Assembly: GCA_945952415.1 (NCBI GenBank)
Contig: CAMFIF010000032.1
Span: 1-39,648, forward strand
Origin: an uncultured Rhizobium sp.
GTDB taxonomy: Bacteria > Pseudomonadota > Alphaproteobacteria > Rhizobiales > Rhizobiaceae
DNA: 39,648 nucleotides
Reading direction: 5' to 3'
The notes under the pieces were generated by a model. The model was not told the origin of the DNA. It saw nothing but the letters and a program-made list of their open reading frames with translations, and made no database searches. Positions 17,545-25,076 of the stretch are shown here, one piece after another. The position numbers and the translations under genes are program-made. Position 1 is the stretch's first letter, and every line of letters begins with the position of its first letter.

Positions 17545-17666
17545 ATGGTGGCACAAACCGTTCCAGCACATCTGAAGAACTGTTCTTCAGCACATAACTG
17601 ATCGGGAGCGGGTGTCACCCGGGGGACCCGAAAGCCGTTCGGCGCAAGCCGGACGGCTCTTTTTTT
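17545..17666 (+). ncRNA. Candidate small RNA (or attenuated leader of the rhomboid gene)
   Basis: Three hairpins follow each other on the + strand: CTGAAGAA/TTCTTCAG (17572-17590, 8 bp, 3-nt loop), CGGGT/ACCCG (17609-17621) and an 11-bp GCAA-loop hairpin (17633-17658) followed by CTTTTTTT. No + strand gene precedes this for 2.7 kb, so some transcript must start here. The 5' end is not fixed: TTGAGA (17523) or TTGAAG (17529) could be a -35 but the -10 is poor. An 8-nt direct repeat CAGCACAT flanks the first hairpin. It ends 42 nt before the rhomboid ATG, so an attenuated leader is the main alternative. Confidence 0.5.
17633..17666 (+). terminator. Very strong intrinsic terminator upstream of the rhomboid gene
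   Basis: An 11-bp stem (17633-17643 with 17648-17658, one G-T pair) is closed by a GCAA tetraloop and followed by C and seven T residues (17660-17666). It is oriented for the + strand only, since there is no T-run on the other side. Confidence 0.85.
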
Positions 17667-17708
17667 GCCCACTCCCATAAAGGTCGGAATTCAAAGTAAT
17701 CTCGCGCC

Positions 17709-18473
17709 ATGACCGAATCATCGCCCCCGACCGACCTGCCGCTTCCCGACCCCGAACTGCCCCGGAGGGAGCCGGTATTCAACCTGCCGACCCCGGTGAT
17801 CGCCGTGATCCTCTTTATGGTGGGGCTTTATCTGGCGCAGGCCTATGTGCTCAGCAATCCGCTGGCCAACTGGATCGACCGGGAATTCGGCTTCATTCCG
17901 GCGCGCTATGTCTATCCGCTCGGGCTTTCGGATCTCAGCTGGCTCTGGTCGCCGCTCAGCTATTCCTTCATCCACGGCAGCATGGAGCATCTCGTTTTCA
18001 ACTGCCTCTGGCTGGCCTGTTTTGCCACACCTGTCACATTGCGGATCGGTACGGCGCGCACGGCGCTTTTCTGGGTGGCCTCTGCCGTTGCGTCAGCTGC
18101 GGTTTTCGCGGCCATCCACTGGGGGGAGGTGCAGCTGGTGATCGGCGCTTCGGGGGTAATCTCGGCCTATATGGGCGCGGCCTGCCGCTTTGCCTTTCCG
18201 CCGCGCACGCTGCGCTTTTCGCGCCGCCCGGTGCATGCCTTTCCGCTGCTCGGCATCGGCCAGGTTCTGTCGAGCAGCACGGCGGTCAGCTTCCTGCTGG
18301 TCTGGCTTGCTGGCAACGTGATCGTGGCGCTCGGTCTGCCGATCTTCGGCGATATGACCGCGGCCATCGCCTGGGAAGCCCATATCGGCGGTCTGCTCTT
18401 TGGATTTTTCGCCTTCCCGTTGTTCGACCGCACACCGCTGCCGGAGCCGGCGCCACAGGTTAACGATCTCTGA
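17709..18473 (+). CDS. Rhomboid family intramembrane serine protease
   Basis: This 254-residue polytopic membrane protein has six or seven helices. The catalytic pair is S148 (VIGASGVISAYMG) and H225 (WEAHIGGLLFGF). The HxxxN motif in the second helix is H94-LVF-N98 (SMEHLVFNCLW), which helps form the oxyanion hole. The N-terminal ~25 residues are acidic and proline-rich and cytosolic. All active-site residues are intact, so it should be active on transmembrane substrates; which ones is unknown. The ATG lies 43 nt after a strong terminator, so it either has its own start there or is controlled by attenuation. Confidence 0.92.
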   Translation: MTESSPPTDLPLPDPELPRREPVFNLPTPVIAVILFMVGLYLAQAYVLSNPLANWIDREFGFIPARYVYPLGLSDLSWLWSPLSYSFIHGSMEHLVFNCLWLACFATPVTLRIGTARTALFWVASAVASAAVFAAIHWGEVQLVIGASGVISAYMGAACRFAFPPRTLRFSRRPVHAFPLLGIGQVLSSSTAVSFLLVWLAGNVIVALGLPIFGDMTAAIAWEAHIGGLLFGFFAFPLFDRTPLPEPAPQVNDL

Positions 18474-18519
18474 AAACAATCTATTGCATTCACCGCCGAT
18501 GACAGGCACCATCCCTTGA

Positions 18520-18557
18520 CCGGATCTGGGAGGACGGTCAGGGACCGTGAGATCCGG
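18520..18557 (+). promoter_or_regulatory. Long hairpin between the rhomboid and CBS genes
   Basis: CCGGATCT (18520-18527) pairs with AGATCCGG (18550-18557), and inside it ACGGTC (18534-18539) pairs with GACCGT (18543-18548). It lies 46 nt after the rhomboid stop and 28 nt before the CBS start. Lacking a T-run, it is either a U-less terminator or a leader hairpin of the CBS mRNA. Confidence 0.5.
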
Positions 18558-18585
18558 ACGTTGCATCTTCTAAGGGAGGAAGCGA

Positions 18586-19020
18586 ATGTCTGTATCCGTA
18601 AAATCCATTCTCGACCAGAAAGGGCGTGACGTCGTCACGACCGGACCCAACGCCTCCGTGGGCGAAACGGCCCGGCTCCTTCATGAGCGCAAGATCGGCG
18701 CGGTGGTCATCGTCGGCGTCGAAGGCAAGATTGCCGGGATTTTCTCCGAACGCGACGTGGTGAGTGCGGTCGCCAAGCACGGCCCCGCCGCACTCGACAT
18801 GCCGGTCGCCACTGCCATGACCTCCACGGTCCATCGCTGCAGCGAGGATCACACAGTCAACCAGTTGATGGAAATGATGAGCAGCCGGCGCTTCCGCCAC
18901 GTTCCCGTGGAAAAGGATGGCAAGCTCGCAGGCATGATCTCGATCGGTGACGTGGTGAAATCCCGCATTCGCGAAATCGAGCAGGAAGCCGAGCATATCA
19001 AGGCCTATATTGCCGGCTGA
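18586..19020 (+). CDS. Two-CBS-domain protein, 144 aa
   Basis: The product is a bare CBS pair (Bateman module) in the cytosol. CBS1 spans ~10-65 (VVTTGPNASVGETARLLHER, then GIFSERDVV) and CBS2 ~75-130 (AMTSTVHRCSEDHTVNQLME, then GMISIGDVVKSR). The D-V-V ends of both repeats are the usual ligand-contacting positions, so it likely binds an adenine nucleotide. There is no attached effector domain, so it presumably regulates a partner. The start follows AGGGAGGA. Its end is shared with a bidirectional terminator. Confidence 0.92.
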   Translation: MSVSVKSILDQKGRDVVTTGPNASVGETARLLHERKIGAVVIVGVEGKIAGIFSERDVVSAVAKHGPAALDMPVATAMTSTVHRCSEDHTVNQLMEMMSSRRFRHVPVEKDGKLAGMISIGDVVKSRIREIEQEAEHIKAYIAG

Positions 19021-19030
19021 GCCCGGCGGC

Positions 19031-19060
19031 GGAAACCTTCGTCAGCGGGCGAAGGTTTCC
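19031..19060. terminator. Bidirectional terminator between convergent CBS and patatin genes
   Basis: GGAAACCTTCG (19031-19041) pairs perfectly with CGAAGGTTTCC (19050-19060) around an 8-nt loop. It begins 11 nt after the CBS stop and its right arm lies inside the last codons of the patatin-like gene, whose stop is at 19042-19044. T-tracts are short. Confidence 0.6.
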
Positions 19061-20004
19061 TGCAGGCGCTTGAGTTCCGCAATCTTCGAGCGGCCTTCCT
19101 CATAGCCACGTTCGATGGCCTCGCCCGCCCGGTGAAATTCGGAAAGACCGATATCGTTGAGGCGCGGCAGGAGCGCGAGATCCGGCGGATCGCCCGCCAG
19201 ACGGGCGCGCGAAATACGGTCCTGGATGATGTTGAAGGCCTGCACCATCACGCCCGTGAGCCCCAGACGCATGTCGTTCGACTTTTGCGGCGCGGGTTCC
19301 TGATACTGGATGCTGGCGCTGTGCTTGACCACGGCCGACCGGCCGTAAAGATCGTAATGGAGGTTGACCGCGACCACGAGCGGCTCCTCATGCGCCCGGC
19401 AGACCGAGACCGGCACCGGATTGACGATAGCGCCGTCAATCAGCGTGCGATTGTTGCAATGGATCGGTTCGAAAATGCCGGGGAGGGCATAGGATGCCCT
19501 GAGTGCGGTGATCAGCGAGCCGCTGGTGATCCACACTTCATGGCCCGTATTCACCTCTGCGGCGACTGCCACGAAGGGGCGATCCAGATCCTCGATCGAG
19601 AGACCCTGCAGGTGCTCCTGCATGCGGCGCGTCAGCCGCATGCCACCGAACAGGCCCCCACCGCCAATGGTGAAATCCAGAAGGCCGGCAATGCGCCGCA
19701 TGGTCAGCGACCGGGCAAAGGCTTCCAGTTCATCCAGCTTGCCAGCCAGATAACATCCGCCCACCAGCGCACCGATGGATGTGCCGGCAATCATCCCCAC
19801 CTCGATCCCCGCTTCGTCGAGCGCTCTCAGCACCCCGATATGCGCCCATCCGCGGGCAGCGCCGCCGCCGAGCGCCAGCGCAATGCGGGATCGCGGTTTC
19901 CGGGGGGCAGTGGTCGGCGGTGCTTCGGCCGCCGGCGGGCTCGGTCCCGTGGGATCGAGCGTGGGCGTAGCGGTGGACCTGTGCAAGTTCCAGTTCAGCA
20001 TCAT
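19042..20004 (-). CDS. Patatin-like phospholipase / esterase (RssA-type)
   Basis: This 320-residue protein is a Ser-Asp dyad hydrolase. The oxyanion segment is ALGGGAARGWAHIGVL (~44-59), the nucleophile S76 in GTSIGALVGG, and the catalytic aspartate D190 in LIDGAIVNPVPVS (the DGA motif). An N-terminal ~40-residue Pro/Thr-rich stretch precedes the core. Patatin-like proteins of this size (RssA/NTE group) hydrolyse phospholipids or lysophospholipids; the substrate is not predictable. It is convergent with the CBS gene and separated from hisI by ~195 nt holding hairpins. Confidence 0.9.
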   Translation of the reverse strand: MMLNWNLHRSTATPTLDPTGPSPPAAEAPPTTAPRKPRSRIALALGGGAARGWAHIGVLRALDEAGIEVGMIAGTSIGALVGGCYLAGKLDELEAFARSLTMRRIAGLLDFTIGGGGLFGGMRLTRRMQEHLQGLSIEDLDRPFVAVAAEVNTGHEVWITSGSLITALRASYALPGIFEPIHCNNRTLIDGAIVNPVPVSVCRAHEEPLVVAVNLHYDLYGRSAVVKHSASIQYQEPAPQKSNDMRLGLTGVMVQAFNIIQDRISRARLAGDPPDLALLPRLNDIGLSEFHRAGEAIERGYEEGRSKIAELKRLQETFAR

Positions 20005-20103
20005 TATATCTCCTGGCTGAACACTCCTCGCCCCTATGAAGCGCCCGTTCCGGTTTCAAATTGGTTTAAGCAAGTCGCCCTTCACGGGATATGTAACGCA
20101 CAG

Positions 20104-20124
20104 CGCTGCGCTTTCAACGCAGCG
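20104..20124 (-). repeat. Hairpin in the patatin-hisI gap
   Basis: CGCTGCG (20104-20110) pairs with CGCAGCG (20118-20124) around a 7-nt loop. It lies about 100 nt upstream of the patatin-like gene start, in the 195-nt gap downstream of hisI. It could be a second terminator of folE-hisI or part of the patatin gene control region. Confidence 0.4.
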
Positions 20125-20167
20125 GTCCGGGCAAAGGACTGGAAAATAACGATTATTTATTTCAAAT

Positions 20168-20194
20168 TGTTCCGGCTCGCTTGGCGCCGGAACA
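20168..20194 (-). terminator. Terminator of the folE-hisI unit
   Basis: TGTTCCGGC (20168-20176) pairs with GCCGGAACA (20186-20194), 9 bp with a 9-nt loop, starting 6 nt after the hisI stop in the direction of transcription. It is followed on the minus strand by an A/T-rich tail (ATTTGAAATAAAT), not a pure T-run. Confidence 0.65.
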
Positions 20195-20199
20195 GGGCG

Positions 20200-20667
20200 C
20201 TATTTCGAATCGTCTTTAACGTTTCGATAAACCGCATCCGGATCGAAATGCCTGAGATCGTCGGCAATCGTCAGTTCTGGCCCCGATTGCCCAAGCGAAA
20301 CAGTGCGATAGAAGCAGGATCGCCGGCCGGTGTGGCAGGTGGCGTCATGTCCCGCCACTGTGACTTTGAGCCAAAGCGCATCCTGATCGCAATCGGTGCG
20401 GATCTCCGTCACCTGCTGTAGGTTTCCCGATGTTTCGCCCTTTTTCCAGATCTTGCCCCGCGAGCGGCTGAAGTAATGGGCAATGCCGGTTTCGAGCGTC
20501 AGCGCCAGCGCTTCGGCATTCATGTGCGCGACCATTAGCAGTACGCCGTCGCGGGCATCGGTGACCACGGCGGTGAGAAGTCCGTTGGCATCGAACTTGG
20601 GCGTGAAGGCACCCGCGCCCTCGAGCACGGCCTTGTCAGCGGAAGGCGCTGCAAAGGAAATGGTCAT
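20200..20667 (-). CDS. hisI: Phosphoribosyl-AMP cyclohydrolase
   Basis: This 155-residue monofunctional HisI opens the adenine ring of PR-AMP in histidine synthesis; the HisE pyrophosphohydrolase domain found fused in enterobacteria is absent. Family motifs are present: [28 protein letters not shown], the metal-binding DCDQD and the C-terminal [10 protein letters not shown]. The start lies 21 nt after folE on the same strand. The folE-hisI pair is common in Rhizobiales, although the pathways (folate and histidine) meet only loosely through purine-type ring opening chemistry. Confidence 0.96.
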   Translation of the reverse strand: MTISFAAPSADKAVLEGAGAFTPKFDANGLLTAVVTDARDGVLLMVAHMNAEALALTLETGIAHYFSRSRGKIWKKGETSGNLQQVTEIRTDCDQDALWLKVTVAGHDATCHTGRRSCFYRTVSLGQSGPELTIADDLRHFDPDAVYRNVKDDSK

Positions 20668-20688
20668 GATATCTCCGTCGGAAGACGA

Positions 20689-21303
20689 TCAGCGATTGCG
20701 CACCATCATCATGAAGCGGGCCTGCTCGGCCGCATCGGATTTGAACGCCCCGGTAAAGGTGGAGGTGAGGGTGGTGGACCCCTGCTTCTGCACGCCGCGC
20801 ATGGCCATGCACATGTGCTCCGCCTCGATGAGGACGGCGACGCCCCGCGGCCGCAACGTCTCGTCGATGGATTTCGCGATCTGCGCGGTCATGGTTTCCT
20901 GCGTCTGCAGGCGGCGGGCATAGATTTCCACCACGCGCGCCATCTTGGAGAGACCCAGCACGCGTCCATCCGGCAGGTAGGCGATGTGCGCCTTGCCGAT
21001 GATCGGCACCATGTGGTGCTCGCAATGGGAATAGAAGGGGATATCGCGAACGAGAACCATCTCGTCATATCCGGCCACTTCCTCGAAGGTACGGCCGAGA
21101 ACATCTTCCGCGGCAAGGTCGTAACCGCCGAACAGTTCGCGATAGGCCTTGGCGACGCGCGCCGGCGTATCGAGAAGACCCTCGCGGCTCGGGTCGTCGC
21201 CAGCCCAGCGCAACAGAACGCGGACGGCTTCTTCTGCTTCCTGTTGCGTCGGGCGGCCATGTTCGGAAGCGCCCCGCGGGAAGTTCTTGATGATTGCATC
21301 CAT
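20689..21303 (-). CDS. folE: GTP cyclohydrolase I
   Basis: This 204-residue enzyme makes 7,8-dihydroneopterin triphosphate from GTP, the first step of folate synthesis. Zinc and substrate residues are in [17 protein letters not shown] and [17 protein letters not shown]. The N-terminus MDAIIKNF at 21303 is preceded by AGGAGG, which decides the start; the frame is open to 21438 but the extension has no site and atypical composition. It is the first gene of a two-gene unit with hisI. Confidence 0.96.
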   Translation of the reverse strand: MDAIIKNFPRGASEHGRPTQQEAEEAVRVLLRWAGDDPSREGLLDTPARVAKAYRELFGGYDLAAEDVLGRTFEEVAGYDEMVLVRDIPFYSHCEHHMVPIIGKAHIAYLPDGRVLGLSKMARVVEIYARRLQTQETMTAQIAKSIDETLRPRGVAVLIEAEHMCMAMRGVQKQGSTTLTSTFTGAFKSDAAEQARFMMMVRNR

Positions 21304-21356
21304 TCGACTGTTGCCTCCTGATCCGCCGGGTCGGATCGTGCTATCATGACGGCTAG

Positions 21357-21384
21357 CCATTACAGAAACGCGAAATCCGGGCAA
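21357..21384 (-). promoter_or_regulatory. Possible folE promoter
   Basis: On the minus strand TTGCCC (21379-21384) and TAATGG (21357-21362) are 16 nt apart, 54-80 nt upstream of the folE start. An interrupted inverted repeat (CCGGGC 21377-21382, GCCCGG 21400-21405) overlaps the -35 box. The remaining gap to 21625 is AT-rich near 21510 (TAATATATAG), a plausible -10 for the rightward gene, but with no good -35. Confidence 0.4.
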
Positions 21385-21625
21385 CGCCCGCAACGGGTGG
21401 CCCGGCCATTTCTGCTTTCCGGTATGGGCCGGTACCACGGATTTTCACTCTGTTCATGTCGCCTGCTTATGCGAAAGACCATTGTTTTTTCGTGACCGGC
21501 ATACGACCTAATATATAGTATGGAGCAAGGCACGGAAAAGAGCCGGAAAACGACACACTCTGATTTTCTTTGGAAGCGCCTCGTAGCCAAGGCTTTTCGC
21601 GTGCCGCACAGTGCAGGACTTGTCC

Positions 21626-22066
21626 ATGGACGACATTTACAACAGCAAGATTCTCGAATTTGCCGGCAATATTCCGCTTACCGGCGCGCTTTCCGATGCG
21701 GATGCCAGTGCCGATGCCCATTCGAAGCTCTGCGGCTCGAAGGTGAAGGTCTATGTGAAAATGGAGGGGCCGGTGGTCTCCGCCTTTTCCCACGAGGTGA
21801 AGGCCTGCGCGCTTGGCCAGGCCTCCTCTTCCATCATGGCGCGACACGTGGTGGGTGCGACCGCCAATGAGGTGCGCCAGGCCCGATCCGACATGCTCGC
21901 CATGCTGAAGGAGGGCGGCGAAGGGCCGGAAGGCCGATTCGAAGATATGCGTTTCCTCAAGCCCGTGAAGGATTACAAGGCCCGCCACGCCTCCACCATG
22001 CTGACCTTCGATGCCGTGGTGAAGGCAATCGACGAAATCGAGGCGCGGCGCGGCGTTCTCGCCTGA
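21626..22066 (+). CDS. NifU/IscU-like scaffold protein lacking the third cysteine
   Basis: The 146-residue protein has the NifU N-terminal fold (PF01592). Two of the three cluster-binding cysteines are present, C36 (SKLCGSKV) and C61 (VKACALGQASSS). The third, expected in an HCS-type motif, is replaced: ARHAST gives H121-A122. IscU needs all three for cluster assembly, so a standard scaffold role is doubtful. The ATG at 21626 follows CAGGA; an upstream GTG at 21611 is possible. It is followed by yidD and a DUF2267 gene in the same direction (24-nt gap). Confidence 0.85.
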   Translation: MDDIYNSKILEFAGNIPLTGALSDADASADAHSKLCGSKVKVYVKMEGPVVSAFSHEVKACALGQASSSIMARHVVGATANEVRQARSDMLAMLKEGGEGPEGRFEDMRFLKPVKDYKARHASTMLTFDAVVKAIDEIEARRGVLA

Positions 22067-22090
22067 CCGCATACGGCCACAGGTCTTCCC

Positions 22091-22468
22091 ATGTGCAACG
22101 CGCCCGACTGCCGCCACCCGTCGCCCGAAAGCGGCAGCGCGCGCCGGCGGGGGCGTAACTGGAGCGGCCCCTTCCGCAAGACGCCGGACCGGCTCTTCGG
22201 CATGGGTTTCATCCGGCTCTACCAGCTGACCCTCTCGAGCCTCATCGGCAACAACTGCCGCCACATGCCCACCTGTTCGGAATTCGGTTACGAAGCCATA
22301 GCCCGCCACGGTCTCTGGGCCGGCGGCTGGATGACCCTCTTCCGCGTCGCCCGCTGCGGTCCCGGTGGAACGTCCGGTTTCGATCCGGTGCCCGAACGGT
22401 TGCAGGAAAGGCAGGTGTGGTGGAAGCCATGGAGTTTCTGGCGGAAATCGGGAGAAGGCGCGGCATGA
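22091..22468 (+). CDS. yidD: Membrane protein insertion efficiency factor YidD
   Basis: This 125-residue YidD helps insertion of inner-membrane proteins with YidC. The core signature is intact: GFIRLYQLTLSSLIGNNCRH, MPTCSEFGYEAIARHG, and RVARCGPGGTSGFDPVPE, with the three conserved cysteines. An N-terminal ~35-residue basic extension precedes it. Usually yidD lies beside rnpA and yidC; here it is separate, as is usual in Rhizobiales. Its TGA overlaps the next gene's ATG (ATGA). Confidence 0.93.
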   Translation: MCNAPDCRHPSPESGSARRRGRNWSGPFRKTPDRLFGMGFIRLYQLTLSSLIGNNCRHMPTCSEFGYEAIARHGLWAGGWMTLFRVARCGPGGTSGFDPVPERLQERQVWWKPWSFWRKSGEGAA

Positions 22469-22884
22469 CTGTTCCCATGGAGCTCAGGCAGGCGCAGGTG
22501 GAGTTCGACCGTTTTCTGGTCGCGCTGCGCGACCACGCCATGCTGCAAACCACCAACCAGACCTATACGATGCTGGAGGCGGTCTTGCTCGCCTTCCGTC
22601 GCCGGCTCCTGCCGCGCGAGGTCATGGTTTTCGCAGACGCCCTGCCTCCGATTCTTCGCGCCATCTTCGTAAAGGGTTGGGACCCCTCAGGTGAGGCGAT
22701 ACCCTTCCTTACGCCTGCAGATCACCAAAAGGACGTGATGGCGCTCCGTCCCGATCACAATCTTTCGACGCCGACGGCCATTCGGGATGTCGGCGAAACC
22801 TTGAGGACCCATCTCGGCGCTCAATCCTTTGCTGCTCTGCTCGCTGAACTGCGTCCTCAAGCCCGCGAATTCTGGCAGGGCTGA
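22465..22884 (+). CDS. DUF2267-like protein, 139 aa
   Basis: The all-helical sequence matches the DUF2267 pattern: FLVALRDHAMLQTTNQTYTM, AVLLAFRRRLLPREVMVFADALPPILRAIFVKGWDPS near the N-terminus and a C-terminal helix. Function is unknown. The ATG overlaps the yidD stop (ATGA) and has GGAGAAGG upstream, which supports this start over an earlier in-frame ATG at 22417 inside yidD. Translational coupling with yidD suggests joint expression but not a shared job. Confidence 0.8.
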   Translation: MTVPMELRQAQVEFDRFLVALRDHAMLQTTNQTYTMLEAVLLAFRRRLLPREVMVFADALPPILRAIFVKGWDPSGEAIPFLTPADHQKDVMALRPDHNLSTPTAIRDVGETLRTHLGAQSFAALLAELRPQAREFWQG

Positions 22885-22962
22885 GGCAAGGCACTTCCTT
22901 TACTTGAGCCTGAAATCATACTAAACCCGCCCCGTTTCCGGGCCTTTGCCCCATTCAAGCCA

Positions 22963-22980
22963 CCCGCATTCGTTGGCGGG
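22963..22980 (+). promoter_or_regulatory. Short hairpin in the thrS leader
   Basis: CCCGC (22963-22967) pairs with GCGGG (22976-22980) just before the AGGAG site of thrS (22991). A second, weaker CCCG/CGGG pair lies near 22926-22942. There is no terminator and no T-box-like element, as expected in a proteobacterium. Confidence 0.3.
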
Positions 22981-23002
22981 ACTGGATACAAGGAGTTTTT
23001 CG

Positions 23003-24982
23003 ATGGCTGAAGCCGTTTCCCTCACTTTTCCCGATGGTTCCGTCAGGCAGTTTGCCGCGGGCACGACTGGCCGTGAAGTGGCCGAGTCGATCTCCAAGTC
23101 GCTGGCCAAGAAGGCGCTTGCCTTTGCCGTGAATGGAACCGTCCGCGATCTTTCCGACCCCGTTTCCGAGGGCAAGGTGGAAATCGTTACCCGAACCGAT
23201 CCGCGCGCGCTGGAGCTCATCCGTCATGACTGCGCCCACGTGATGGCCGAAGCCGTGCAGGAGCTCTGGCCCGGCACGCAGGTCACCATCGGTCCTGTTA
23301 TCGACAACGGCTTCTATTACGACTTCGCCAAGGACGAGCCCTTCACGCCCGAAGATCTGCCGAAGATCGAAAAGCGGATGAAGGAGATCATCCAGCGCAA
23401 CAAGCCCTTCACCAAGGAAATCTGGTCCCGCGAGAAAGCGAAGGAAGTCTTCGCCTCCAAGGGCGAGAAGTATAAGGTGGAACTGGTCGATGCGATCCCT
23501 GAAGGGCAGGACCTGAAGATCTACTATCAGGGCGACTGGTTCGATCTTTGCCGCGGTCCGCACATGGCCTCCACCGGCCAGATCGGCACGGCCTTCAAGC
23601 TGATGAAGGTCGCCGGTGCCTACTGGCGTGGCGACAGCAACAACCCGATGCTGACCCGCATCTACGGCACGGCCTGGGCCGAGCAGGAAGACCTGGACAA
23701 CTATCTCCACGTGCTCGCGGAAGCCGAGAAGCGCGACCACCGCCGCCTGGGCCGCGAGATGGATCTTTTCCATTTCCAGGAAGAAGGCCCTGGCGTGGTG
23801 TTCTGGCACGGCAAGGGCTGGCGCATGTTCCAGTCGCTGGTCTCCTACATGCGCCGTCGTCTCGAAGGCGATTACCAGGAAGTCAACGCACCGCAGGTGC
23901 TCGACAAGTCGCTCTGGGAAACCTCCGGCCACTGGGGTTGGTATCGCGACAACATGTTCAAGGTAACCGTTGCCGGTGACGAGACCGACGACGAGCGCGT
24001 CTTCGCGCTGAAGCCGATGAATTGCCCCGGCCATATCCAGATCTTCAAGCATGGCCTGAAGTCTTACCGCGAGCTGCCGATCCGTCTGGCGGAATTTGGC
24101 GCCGTTCACCGCTACGAACCCTCGGGCGCGCTGCACGGGCTGATGCGCGTGCGCGGCTTCACGCAGGACGATGCGCATATCTTCTGCACCGACGAACAGA
24201 TGGCGGCGGAATGCCTGAAGATCAACGACCTGATCCTCTCGGTCTACGAGGACTTTGGCTTCAAGGAAATCGTCGTCAAGCTCTCCACACGGCCTGAAAA
24301 GCGCGTCGGATCCGACGATCTCTGGGATCGCGCCGAGCGCGTGATGATGGACGTGCTGAAGACCATCGAGGAGCAGTCCGGCGGCCGCATCAAGACCGGC
24401 ATTCTGCCGGGCGAGGGTGCTTTCTACGGTCCGAAGTTCGAGTATACGCTGAAGGATGCCATCGGCCGTGAATGGCAGTGCGGCACCACGCAGGTAGACT
24501 TCAACCTGCCGGAGCGCTTCGGCGCCTTCTACATCGACCAGAATTCCGAAAAGACCCAGCCGGTCATGATCCATCGCGCCATCTGCGGCTCGATGGAGCG
24601 ATTCCTTGGCATCCTGATCGAGAATTTCGCCGGCCACATGCCGCTTTGGGTGTCGCCCCTGCAGGTCGTCGTCGCCACCATCACCTCCGAGGCCGACGCT
24701 TACGGCCAGGAAGTGGCGGAGGCGCTGCGCGATGCTGGGCTCAATGTCGAAACCGATTTCCGCAACGAGAAGATCAACTACAAGGTCCGCGAACATTCGG
24801 TCACGAAGGTTCCGGTCATCATCGTCTGCGGCAAGAAGGAGGCGGAGGAGCGTTCGGTCAATATCCGCCGACTCGGTTCGCAGGCGCAGGTGTCGATGTC
24901 GCTGGAGGAGGCCGTGGCCGCCCTTCGGGACGAGGCAACCGCACCGGACCTGAAGCGCAAGGCGGCAGCCCGCAGGGGCTGA
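23003..24982 (+). CDS. thrS: Threonyl-tRNA synthetase
   Basis: The 659-residue class II synthetase has the full bacterial layout: TGS domain (~1-62), editing domain (~65-225, with [17 protein letters not shown]), catalytic core (~245-535) and anticodon-binding domain (~545-645). Zinc-binding residues lie in [10 protein letters not shown] (cysteine) and in later histidines, and [20 protein letters not shown] is class II motif 2. The ATG at 23003 follows AGGAG; the frame is open to 22946 without a site. The [14 protein letters not shown] segment near the end of the core is typical. Confidence 0.98.
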   Translation: MAEAVSLTFPDGSVRQFAAGTTGREVAESISKSLAKKALAFAVNGTVRDLSDPVSEGKVEIVTRTDPRALELIRHDCAHVMAEAVQELWPGTQVTIGPVIDNGFYYDFAKDEPFTPEDLPKIEKRMKEIIQRNKPFTKEIWSREKAKEVFASKGEKYKVELVDAIPEGQDLKIYYQGDWFDLCRGPHMASTGQIGTAFKLMKVAGAYWRGDSNNPMLTRIYGTAWAEQEDLDNYLHVLAEAEKRDHRRLGREMDLFHFQEEGPGVVFWHGKGWRMFQSLVSYMRRRLEGDYQEVNAPQVLDKSLWETSGHWGWYRDNMFKVTVAGDETDDERVFALKPMNCPGHIQIFKHGLKSYRELPIRLAEFGAVHRYEPSGALHGLMRVRGFTQDDAHIFCTDEQMAAECLKINDLILSVYEDFGFKEIVVKLSTRPEKRVGSDDLWDRAERVMMDVLKTIEEQSGGRIKTGILPGEGAFYGPKFEYTLKDAIGREWQCGTTQVDFNLPERFGAFYIDQNSEKTQPVMIHRAICGSMERFLGILIENFAGHMPLWVSPLQVVVATITSEADAYGQEVAEALRDAGLNVETDFRNEKINYKVREHSVTKVPVIIVCGKKEAEERSVNIRRLGSQAQVSMSLEEAVAALRDEATAPDLKRKAAARRG

Positions 24983-25026
24983 CCGCGCATACGGGCAATG
25001 TCTGTACAGAATTCGGCACAAAATAC

Positions 25027-25049
25027 ACAGATTTCCGTCAGAAATCCGT
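25027..25049 (+). terminator. Imperfect inverted repeat after thrS
   Basis: ACAGATTTC (25027-25035) and GAAATCCGT (25041-25049) pair at 8 of 9 positions around a 5-nt loop, 45 nt after thrS and 28 nt before the acyltransferase start. No T-run follows. It may be a weak terminator or an operator of the downstream gene. Confidence 0.35.
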
Positions 25050-25076
25050 AACATTGCTTAGTTATCATCTCCGGAA

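Noticed and set aside
20040..20130. Possible tRNA-like fold in the patatin-hisI gap
   Set aside because: There is a good hairpin, but no T-arm sequence, no anticodon arm of correct spacing and no acceptor stem.
22921..23002. T-box or other aminoacyl-tRNA sensing leader for thrS
   Set aside because: Leader is only ~80 nt, with no T-box sequence and no terminator; such leaders are not expected in alphaproteobacteria.
22955..25054. 699-codon open frame on the minus strand across thrS
   Set aside because: It is antisense to the well-supported thrS, has no domain and no ribosome site; frame openness follows from thrS codon use.
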